From Sipunculus nudus (taxonomy: Eukaryota; Annelida; Sipuncula; Golfingiida; Sipunculidae), in assembly GCA_026874595.1 (NCBI GenBank), contig CM049311.1, forward strand, positions 37,372,676 through 37,436,675: 64,000 bases of DNA. Direction: 5' to 3'. Both the position numbers and the translations under genes were made by a program. Below are positions 22,669 through 32,751 of this stretch, in pieces. Positions within the stretch are counted from its first letter, which is position 1, and every line of letters starts with the position of its first letter. The notes beneath the pieces were generated by a model. That model was not told the DNA's origin, ran no database searches, and was given only the letters and a program-made list of their open reading frames with translations.

Positions 22669-24592
22669 CCGTAATCAAAACATCAGATCTGCCTGTTTAA
22701 CTCTGTACTTGGACCAACCGGGCAAACTTGACTGAGATCCTTGGTTACTTGCGTGACTGAATTTATGCCGGTTCTCTTAAAGCTTTTTAAGCTGGCGGTC
22801 GGAAGTATTATAACACAGGCGCTCAGGTGTATAATAATACATTATATATGATAAAGAATGCACTAATATTAAGACTGTGACAAAGATTTACAGTGACTTT
22901 ACAGAAGGTAAAGCCTGAATGGATTTTCATAAGTCCTGCACACTAGATAATTAAGTGGTGCACAGGAACCTACTAATAAATCATAAGTAGTGCGCACCAC
23001 TAATTTTTCTTTTATATTTTTTTACACTGTATCAAATATTATTTTCTGCTGTTCCTTATCCTAAAAACGGTTTAAGTTGAATAAATCTGAATTGAGCCCG
23101 AAAAAAATTATCATTTTGCTTTGACACTCCGTACCTTAAAATAAGAAATTGCATCGTAACTGTATGTTTATAGACATACAATGTTCAAAATGAGGATATT
23201 TTTACCATAGAGTGAACCGGATCCCAATAAATTTTACTTGACCTTTTCTTCTTAAATGAATATTTTAATAAAAGTTTTGAAAAAAAGTAATGTATGAGAC
23301 GACTTTGCACACATTAAAGTTTTCCATGTCAAATTCAAGATGGTCGCTCATTGGAAATTAACAAGACAACACAATCGTTTTTTACGTTATCATTATTCCC
23401 ATTAAAGCCGGAACTAGACAAGACCGTGTAAACATTATACCGGTCGTTTATAAAATTACCGGGGGGTTTATAAAATTTGCCTGACCCCTTTTAAAATCTA
23501 ATGGCCCTGCATTAATTTCGAACTCTTGAAATATGTAAAAAATTTAATATACTTTGTGCACTCCGCATTTATGACGTAACAATACGACTTAACGACGTAA
23601 GCGGTATCTGTCATTTCTGTTCTTTTACATTGCATGGGAGCTGCGTGTTTCAAAGGCCCCTTGAAGCGTAATAATAATCCAGGGAATTACGCTGAAATAA
23701 AATTAGTTGCGGAAAAATTAGGACCCGTGACAAACCGTGAGCCAGGAAATGACAGCAACATCAAATGGTTGATTAATTCAGAGAGGATATCACGGGCGGC
23801 CCGCCTACTCACCAGATTATGATTCTACGGGGAAAACTTTGGCATTTCAGTAATCACTTTACCGCTCGCTCTGTTCACCAGATCCCTGTATCTGGTCCCC
23901 AATAGGTGTTTACTCAACTATAATGATGTTGCAGAGCAGCGTCCCTCGTAATCATACACACGTGTAAGCAGTGATATAGCCTCATCCATATATGGTTAGT
24001 ACTGAAATTCATTTACTAAAGAATACGCCCGCAACGTTTGTCTTGCATTTCTAGATGTTTTAACATCAAGTAAAGCTTGTTCAATGCGCTTCTGTTAGTT
24101 TTTAAAGTCTTTGTCAAATTTTGATGTCGATTCCTTTAGAAAAAACAGAGAATATTATAAATAAACTAGAAAGGTTCGTATTACATGAAATAAAAAACAT
24201 TTTGCCGGCGCCAAGCAGTAAGTAAGCCTCTACTCGCAAAAAGGCGATAATGGGTAATCATTCGAAAATAAATATCAGATGCACTTGAGGAGACCTATGA
24301 TACTTATATTGTCCAAAAAGTTCATTTATATATATATATTTGTGCCATATTTGAGATCTAGCGCGGGCACGGACAGAAACGTAGGTGACAGATTTGCGTC
24401 TAGGATTTGTTTGACCTTGACCTTATTACAAAAACGCCGTAGCGTTATTATCATAAACGCCATAGCGGATTCCCTATAATCGTTCAGTTTCGGGCACGGG
24501 GATGGGGAGGATATGCAGTGATCGATTGGCGATTGCAAAGATCTAGTGTCCTCTGGTCCTCATGCACGGACTGAATCCTCGCAAACATGTAA
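22665..24592. other. Stretch without recognisable gene
   Basis: AT-rich unique-looking sequence. A short open frame at 23634-23822 has no recognised domain. Confidence 0.45.
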
Positions 24593-24700
24593 ATGTCTTG
24601 GCCAGTTCCCGAAATGCCCTGAAAATTTCATGAGTTTCCGTTCATGACTACGTTTCGTGTGAGTTATGTTGTGAACAAACATACATTACGCGCTTGAACC
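24593..24700 (+). repeat. Dispersed repeat family B, 3' fragment
   Basis: CCCGAAATGCCCTGAAAATT through TTATGTTGTGAACAAACA matches the 3' half of the family B copies. The family C repeat follows about 60 bases later. Confidence 0.55.
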
Positions 24701-24761
24701 AAGTTTATTCGAAGTACGATATATTAGGATGCAAGTTCACCCGCGACATACGCTGGCGCAC

Positions 24762-25118
24762 ACTGCGCAGAATCGGATACACAAAAGTAGGACTCTGCAG
24801 GATAAGGTTTGCGGGAGTCAAATCTGACATCGGTGATATTAAATACACCAGCGGCGGTGGTAATAAATGTAATGAAGAGGGTAATATACCCGTTTAAATG
24901 TGTTGGATAAGAATTGTATCAAGGCAAATGACATAAAAAAGAACTTCACGGAATAATTAATATTTTTATAAGTATAAGCATGTGAAGTGTAAACAGAAGG
25001 TGTTTCCTTGAAATGTTACACACATTAATTTTACAGTTTGAATGTTGAGATAAGTAGTCCCGGCCGTTTCACATTGGAAGAGATTCGTTTTGAGTAGATG
25101 AACTCCGGCGGAAGGGTG
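24762..25118. repeat. Dispersed repeat family C, copy 2
   Basis: Diverged counterpart of 2440-2835, sharing TGCGCAGAATCGGA, GATAAGAATTGTAT, AAGTAGTCCCGGCCGT and TTTTGAGTAGA in order. Confidence 0.55.
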
Positions 25119-26514
25119 ACACTGATGTAGTTTCTGTTTGATGGCCTTGCGGTAGACCTTTTGCGAAATTTCCCAAACAGTGTCATGTTTCTAAGGAATG
25201 ATGGGAGAATATGGGAAAAATTACACACTCGGGAGAACACACCTGGCACTGTTCCCGACAAACTCCACCATTTCCGAACCGTGGTCTCGGAGGAGTTGCG
25301 TGACAACGATATAGTGCCACCTCATTTATAATATAGATTATCACTATGATTTTGAGTAGATTAACTGGATTGATAAATGGTGGAATAATTTTGATCACAG
25401 AGACTGCCATAGTATAAATTATTGTTATCGGCCACAGTTTACTTTAATCAAACATTTTCTCCACGGCTGTAAGCCATATCGTAAAAAAGTAGCCTTAACC
25501 CATCTCTTAACTAAAAAGCAGGTGGCTCATACGCGGGTATATGATAAGTCATTATGTTTAGGCAATTCAGAACAGGTGTATAAATATACCAATGTAGCAA
25601 TAAAGATCGTTTTTATATTACGCGTGTTTGAATTTTCTGGAAACACAAGTTAATCTGATAATATCATCATAAATCACATTAGATTTACGACTGCACAGAA
25701 AATTTTACAACTGTAACCATCAGATAAACATTCAGGAACCTCCAGTGAACAATTTAATCAAATGTTACAGAATAAATTGTACCGGGACACCTGCCAATCA
25801 AAGGAAGACCACTAATGCTCTCTTTACAAAAAAGTGCATGTTGTTAATATGAAAATAGCATGATCTGTTCTCAACATACAAAAATACTGAATTCATTAAA
25901 AACTAAGCCAAATATGACTGTGCAAGACACCACATAAAGTTAGCTTTTAACTAAACAAATACAGACCATCAGTTTACAGATGGACGGATCAGGTGTGTAT
26001 GCGGAATTGGGTATCATCCTTCCAAAGTTTGGTCAACATTCAGAATTTAAATTTTAATAAAACCGATTCCTGAATAATGATTCGTGTGTTGAATTGTAAA
26101 GCTCTAACTTGTTTTCAATGGTTACCACGTATTGTTGTTTTGTTGGAGTTACATGACATGTTGACAACATAATCAATTTACTTTCGTGCAGCTTAGCCCC
26201 AAAGTTATACCTTGTACGAGTCATACTTTAACCCCTAAAAATCCTGCAAAAATCCCCTATAGTCTAACTAGTGCAATAGAAGTTTCCATCGTTATACATG
26301 TACTATAACGCTTTTCTATTTATAATACTAAAGGTTCAATATTTTTTTCTGCTTCATAGTAAGTATGAAGGATATCTGAAAATTTCCATTTATTTTTAAA
26401 TTTTGTTTTTGTTGGTGGTTACCGCCTCCATTGTTTTTGTAAAGCTGGCTTAACTAAGTAAATCAACGATTATAAATCCATTCCGGTTTCGGACTAATCA
26501 CAGGGCAGTAGCAA
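25119..26514. other. Stretch without recognisable gene
   Basis: AT-rich, with no open frame carrying a recognised domain and no repeat shared with the window. Confidence 0.45.
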
Positions 26515-26800
26515 ACGCTTCCTCCCATTTTATATCTTGGTGTGACCAGGCCCTAAGACTCCTGCACCTGCGGACCCTAGGTGTGTACTCTTCCCCACTG
26601 CGTTGTCATAACACCGAGGGAACCCCGAAAGGCGCACTTATATGTGAGTGAAACACTTCCGTTGGCACGGTCATCCCATTAATCCTGCAGAGCGCTCACC
26701 CTGCATGGTGGAGGTCGACCGCCTCGGGTGAGATTCAAACTCACGGTCTCCCGAACTTGAGTCCTTTGCTCAGCTCCTAAAGCACAGAAGCCGGTTTACA
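26515..26800 (-). mobile_element. tRNA-derived SINE, minus strand
   Basis: On the minus strand a box B-like GAGTTTGAATCTC (26730-26742) follows a leader starting GTAAACCGGCTTCTGTG, with an extended arm like that of a type II (Ser/Leu) tRNA between them. GC-rich SINE body sequence continues to about 26520. Box A is poorly preserved. The 5' end lies in the segment shared with the inverted copy near 20.3 kb. Confidence 0.5.
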
Positions 26801-26905
26801 AATTTATTTTCAGGATTTAATCGGTATTAATTAAAAGCTACACTGTCACCATGTGCGGAAAAGTTGAGTCTTCTTCTTCACGACTATCTTAACATATATA
26901 TATAT

Positions 26906-27704
26906 TGTTACCGGTTCTCTTTTTATTGTGTGACACCGGCGTAGCTCCTGTTGTTTCACTCGTGTCTGGCCGCGTGTTGCATTTTATGTTTAATCCGTAC
27001 TGGTTGGACTCTCGTTGTCATGTGAGCCTTGGGCTTTCACGCCTGGTCGTGGGTCACGTGATAAGCCTGGTGTGTAGAGACACACGGCTATGTCTTTCTA
27101 GAGAATTCCTGAAACGCGTGTTGTGCAGGACCTTATAGACTGTTCGAGAAGTGGAAAATTCCCGGCTTGTTGTGTGAAGGTATATAAAGGAGCTATTTTT
27201 TAGAACGGAAGGGCAGACAGCAGAGCAGATTCCAGCGGACGTAGAAGCGTGTGTCAGATTCTAAGACCTTATCCGACGAATGCGGCAATTATACATTTTC
27301 AAAGACTTTCTCCTGAATTTTATACGTTTGGACTTCAGTTTACTTTCTGGGTTGTTGCAAGAACTTTCCACAGGACTGTCATTCTCCGAGAGTTTACATT
27401 TAATGGACTTATCGTGGTGACTGTATTGGTATCCAGGTACTGTACCATTATCTTTCTGTGATGATTGTATTGACTTGTTGCTATAACGCTGTTTTACTGT
27501 AAAATTGTATTGATTTAGTGTATTGTATTGTTAGGGTTGTTTTAAGAGTAAATTATAGTTATTTGTTAACAAAAAACCACTGACTTCTTTATTCATCCCC
27601 CTAGACATTTCACGCTGCCTAGTGTTACAGAATCTGATTTATTTTATCTCCATTACAAAAATTGTGTTCATCACGCACACGTGTTTATATTAGGTTTCGT
27701 AACA
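26906..27704 (+). mobile_element. Solo LTR-like sequence, plus strand
   Basis: About 799 bp from TGTTACCGG to TTTCGTAACA, with a TATA-like TATATAAAGG at 27181 and a downstream stretch GTAAATTATAGTTATTTGTT shared closely with the minus-strand copy at 19376-20165. Landmarks common to both include ACCTTATCCGACGA, ACTGTCATTCTCCGAGAGT and TAGACATTTCAC. Both flanks are AT repeats. No retroviral-type internal genes adjoin it, so it is read as a solo LTR or part of an inverted duplication. Confidence 0.6.
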
Positions 27705-28124
27705 ATATATATATATACATACAAACATATATAATATATATATTTGGCGAGTTAAAAACTTTTCTTATTAGGTCAGTCAACTAGTTTATGCTTTGTAGTA
27801 TTTACAATTAAACATTGAATATTTCATCGAATAAACAAGATTCTACAAAAATTATAGCATTGACATTTGAGTCAAAATAAGGAGATATGAGTCAGTGAAT
27901 AGGAACAAACTAAATACTACCACAGGTCGTTAAGTATTAAATGATGTAGAGATTAATAGTGAATTAGAGATGACAGATGACCATTTGAGAGAGATTTTCA
28001 TAAACTGAACATTGGGTTGGATTATTTACGCAGTGGAGGTAATTACATTCACCAGTATTGAATCATATTGAAATAATTAATATAATCGCTTCTACTATGA
28101 TCACCATTCTCCCCACAACGTTTA
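27705..28124. other. AT-rich stretch, no feature recognised
   Basis: It starts with a broken AT microsatellite at 27705-27740. Nothing coding. Confidence 0.45.
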
Positions 28125-28159
28125 ACCCATCCTAATTTGCAAATGAATTAATATTTGGC

Positions 28160-28440
28160 CGAAAATGTGGTGTTGTGACAGCTTTGGTTCTTTAACATAT
28201 TACTGAGTCAATATTTCCTGTCTCTAGTAACATGTAATTATAACAAAATAAGTACAAATATAAGTATAATAATAAAAATATTAATATAATACTTGGCGGG
28301 ATAATTATGCTTTTCCCGTCTATCTTCTACCATATCATCATCGGAAAGTAAACATGTTTGAGTACGATGTGGTGTTGTCTGCAGCTCGGATGCTTTAACC
28401 TATTACAGAATCAATATTTCATGCCGGCAGGAACATTTCC
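28160..28440. repeat. Diverged direct duplication, about 205 bp apart
   Basis: ATGTGGTGTTGTGACAGCTT then TTTAACATATTACTGAGTCA near 28165-28210 recurs as ATGTGGTGTTGTCTGCAGCT then TTTAACCTATTACAGAATCA near 28370-28413, followed by AATATTTC in both. Confidence 0.6.
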
Positions 28441-30416
28441 CGCTATTAGCGAAACAATGGGGCAGCTTCAAGAATCTCCGGCCAGCCGAGACAACGTCGC
28501 TGACCGCCGTTTGACATGCAAATGACACGCTAGGGATCACATGCATGTCGTGTCAGATCTGGCGAGGGCCTGAATAATCGCTGCTGAGGGGGTTCCAGGG
28601 ACATTTAAACAGAGAACAGTACAACGGGTGCAGGGATAATAACATAACTGACCAACAGTCACTCAAGGATATTCAGGAGAAAATAGAGTGGGTAATTGTC
28701 CGGCTTGTACGAGTCTGAAGTGACAGGTTAATGCGGCAGGTCTGGAGGGCTGGTATTAATAGGTCAGCTGCTGTATTCCTGAGTGACCGGTCAGACGGTG
28801 TACACGCCGTTAGAGCAATTAACAAGTCCATTAGAAATGATAATGCCAACGGCTGTACCCCAGGGCCCCTTGTTGCCATCATGGTCCTTTCTCGAACGCT
28901 AGCCAGACAGGTCACAATGGTGGGACGCTTATTATTCATAAGAAAATAATTTCCTCAATTATTAAAAATGGCACTCATTTATTGTATGGTGTTCTGAGAC
29001 GAGCGTCAGATAAACAGGTTTTCTTATTAGAGCCATACCCATGGAACAATTCTTTAAAGTTTGCAAGTAATCTGTATCATGACCATATGTTGTGTTTCAT
29101 TTTAAAGGCTATATGTGTATGTGGCGTACCTTTGGCCTGTATCATGACCCAAACAGGCTTGAATAAATTTTACAGAAAGAAACTTGTAACTCTATAAAAC
29201 TGCAGAAACTGGCCCCTGTGTCAAACAACGTTCCCCGTGTTTTAGGGGGATAAAAGACAAGGGTAAAACAAGGTAAAGGAACCTGTTTAGAACATCCGGT
29301 GTCAGCATCCGTCCTTGAAAGTACATGCTATGCTTACTCCCTTACATGACAAAAATGCAAGTACCCTCCGTTTACATGGATAATGTGTAAGATTTCACGA
29401 AAGTTTGAAGTATTCGTCCAAGTTGTTTGTGTCATTATATCAATAAAACCTTATTAAAACATTTCTGTGCACGAAATAAAGTTAACTCCATAATTCAGTT
29501 TTATTGTGCGTCCATGTCTGCGGATAAATCATTGGTTTCCTCACCAACGTCGTTATATGTTGTATCTTGTGTAAGGAATGTCAGCTCGTGACCACGATAA
29601 GCGTACCACATACCAAAGTTTGCTCAGGGTCATGATGATATTCTGAAAGGACTTGTCTTTTCATTTGGCTCACGCCGCATTGAACTTCTTTACTTGTTAT
29701 GAGTTCATAACTGAAAATTAATGAGATTTCAGTTATGGGCATCCTCTTGGATACCCTGATGGGTATATTTGCAAAATAGGCCTACCGGGAGAAAATGGAG
29801 GCAATTAAGCAAATTTCTTACCAATAATGAATATCAAACTGTTTGTGGAGCAAAAATCAATGTTGTAGGAGTACTTTTATAAAGAAATTGGTTCCATTTT
29901 TATTCCTGTTGATTGTCTGTGGCCATGCTCTCATGTTCATCTGTTGTCAAAGTTGTCCTGTGATTATTGTCCCAAAATAAATTATAGTGAATATTGGTTC
30001 CATAACTTCCATTTGCATATCTGTTAAAGTCTATAATATATAGCTATAAACTTATAAAGGACATATTATTACCACATGTTTCCATTATCTATTAAGCATT
30101 ATTCATGAAATAAAATGCTTTGGAATAGATTTATTAACAATAAAAACTCTGGTACACCAGAGGTCACGTCAAAGGTCAGGTCATGGTTGATCAAAGTTCA
30201 TGCCTTAACAATATGGCTGTGGCAGTGACGGTTTTCTGCTCTTCTGTCCCTGATAAAATGACTTTATATCAGATATTACATAACCAGGACGCTCCACATG
30301 TATGGCAACTGAGAAATTAAGAATTTATTGGTAGGGTGAACATAGTTAATGACTCTTTTTATTTGTGCCTTTTGATATATCAGAAGGAACGCTACAAGAT
30401 TTGTTAAGGCCATATT
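28441..30416. other. Stretch without recognisable gene
   Basis: 28430-28680 and 28720-28930 are more GC-balanced than their surroundings, with short open frames on both strands but no domain. The rest is AT-rich. Confidence 0.4.
30161..30183 (+). promoter_or_regulatory. Cluster of AGGTCA nuclear-receptor half-sites
   Basis: AGGTCA at 30161-30166 is followed by AAAGGTCAGGTCA at 30171-30183, giving three half-sites within 23 bases. AGGTCA is the core half-site of many nuclear receptors. Function is inferred from the motif only, and no gene is identified nearby. Confidence 0.3.
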
Positions 30417-30466
30417 CAAGGCTGAGTATGGAGCCCGGGTCCAACGGGGTGTAATTCTCAGCCTTG
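30417..30466. repeat. Perfect 10 bp inverted repeat
   Basis: CAAGGCTGAG and CTCAGCCTTG are exact reverse complements separated by 30 bases. No element assignment. Confidence 0.6.
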
Positions 30467-30498
30467 CACCAAGGCAACTTCTCTACCTAATGCTCTTT

Positions 30499-30600
30499 TT
30501 TTATTTAAACTTATTTATTTTACATGGATGGTACACAATATTATGATAACTAATCCTATTAAATCTCCATGGCACAGATGGTGGCGTTCGGTTGCAGTCT
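30499..30600 (-). mobile_element. SINE 3' tail fragment, minus strand
   Basis: ATTTAAACTTATTTATTTTA then CATGGAT matches the reverse complement of the 3' tail of the SINE at 35734-35952. The continuation CTCCATGGCACAGATGGTGG then CGTTCGG is shared with 55360-55405. Confidence 0.5.
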
Positions 30601-31197
30601 TTACAGCTAAAGCAAACCAGCGACGGTCTCGGAACTCCGCTGTCCTCTCTCTATAGGCATATTATCTGTCCTGTTTGCATGTTTATTTTAGTAGCGGGTA
30701 TAAGGTGGACCTTTGATGGAACGTATAATAGGACCAGAAAATGGAACAGATCCGTTTGGAAGAGAACACAGACGGTTTAATTGCTTCTAAAAGAGAGCTC
30801 ACAGCGTGCTGTAAAGCAAAGGACCGCCCGACCACTGCCGCGCATCAGCCGGTTCACCTTGTACGTCAGCGAGAGTAACCTAATGCGAATGAAAATGTTT
30901 GATACCCAACCTAGATGACGTCATTGTTATAACCACAACAGGAGTGGGCGGAACTGTAGTTACCGAGCAAGGTATTATTTCTTGAGGTACACGACCGAGT
31001 TAATTGACTGTGGATTTACTGTTGCGTTTGATTTTCTGAGCTTTCGCTTAAAACAAAATATATGTAGTTTCGGGAGTAGGGTGCTTCTCCAGCAACGAAA
31101 AAGGTGGCGATAAGGGTATTTTAAAGCCAGCTATGTGCGAAATTTGTGATTTCTGGCTTATTCTTTACATATTAATCAAATGTTGGTAACTGCTTGT
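30601..31197. other. Stretch without recognisable gene
   Basis: Includes a short open frame of 62 codons at 30592-30780 with no recognised domain. Confidence 0.4.
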
Positions 31198-31424
31198 AAA
31201 CTTATATTACTTGACTAAACTTCTCCCAGTCACGCTCTCGTTCAAGCAAGTTTGTGGCACTTGTGGCACACAGCCACAACACACAAATTCGGTAACTTAG
31301 GTAACCATTTAATGTAAACTTATATTACTTGACTAAACTTCTCCCAGTCACGCTCTCGTTCAAGCAAGTTTGTGGCACCTGTGGCACACAGCCACAACAC
31401 ACAAATTCGGTAACTTAGGTAACC
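31198..31424. repeat. Tandem duplication, 118 bp unit
   Basis: AAACTTATATTACTTGACTA starts at 31198 and again at 31316. The copies are almost identical, with the landmark AGCCACAACACACAAATTCG in each. Confidence 0.95.
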
Positions 31425-32142
31425 ATTTTTTATTCTTCTTGTATTAAGTATATGATAAAAATGTCCATACACAGAAACTGTCCTAGGTGCCGAGTCGTCA
31501 AAGTGGAATCTGTCCCACACATAATTATACCATGGTTTTTGTTCTCTCTCTCATTTGAATATAACCAATAACATCCCCCATTCATTCCATTGGTCAGATG
31601 GGTGAGGTGAACTCCACCCCCTATACTGGCCAATGAAATGAGAGTTTGTTGATTATACCCTGACATATACAAGGTCTACATACAGTGTAATTATACGTTA
31701 TCGTGATATCATCTATCTGTGTGTGCTCTTAGCTGACCAAACATCACGGGACCCCCCCATTAGTGGTCACCCTGATGAGATCAACACCTTTACCCTGATG
31801 AGATTAACAGATTAGGATCTGGCCTGTACAAATACGGGACCCAGTGACCATGACTAGGAGATTATGCAATCAGTACCCAGGCATCATAGAACAAAGGCTT
31901 GTTATACATGTGTGATATGTCACAAGGTAATGCAGAGGTTTGAATGTATAAGAAAGATTAAATTAACAAAATCAGTAAAGTTATAATAATAATTAAAATA
32001 TTCCTATTATTGAGAACAGCTGCAAATGAGAGAGAGAAGCCCATTGAACTCATTAAGTGTGACATGAACTACAAGAATATACAACCTATCATGCCAAATC
32101 TTACATGCTGTTCAGAAATGTTCTTTTAACGCCTCTCTGACG
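31425..32142. other. Stretch without recognisable gene
   Basis: No repeat or domain recognised. Confidence 0.45.
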
Positions 32143-32453
32143 GATGTATAAGCGTTTATCCACAAACTGTTATAGAAAACGCGGTACATATGGAAATGTG
32201 CCCAAACAGAGAAAACTCGTAACCTTAGGCGGTTGGTTGCAAAACGCCTTGTGTAAATTCAGGTGTTAATCAGGCTTGCCGCCAGATTCACTAGTTGAAT
32301 GTGTTTGCATTATTTTGGCGGGCCCCCACATGTTATAAACCCGTGGATATAAACAAACGAGCAACCTGTACGTTATGGGAGCAGCGTTTTCTGGTCTATT
32401 TTTATAAAAGGTCTTCAGTTTATATACACCAGATAGCGGAATAGTCCCCTTAA
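32143..32453 (+). mobile_element. TTAA MITE family A, 5'-truncated copy
   Basis: It shares TTGCAAAACGCC, ATTATTTTGGCGGGCCCC and TTATAAAC with the copy at 13542-14014 and ends CCCCTTAA, the family's right end with its TTAA. The left terminus is missing or unrecognisable. Confidence 0.6.
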
Positions 32454-32751
32454 ACCATAAGACCCCTAACTAAAGAGAAATTTCGGAAGATAAAGATGAA
32501 CATATAAAAATTGTGATTCTTGACTGATGCCATGTCAATCCCATCGCACATATATGTATATTAAATGCTTAAATGACATTGTCTTTAAATGTTATTGTAT
32601 CTCTGTTCCCTAGATCTCCGGCATATAATGTAACAGAGTCATCAGTATGATTTCTATTATGATTGTATATGGCACTGTAACCTTTCTTTCCGGTTGCTTA
32701 GATATTTTATATTTAATTTTATATACTATTTATTATCTCGAGCATAATAAA
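32454..32751. other. AT-rich spacer
   Basis: No feature recognised between the two family A copies. Confidence 0.5.
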
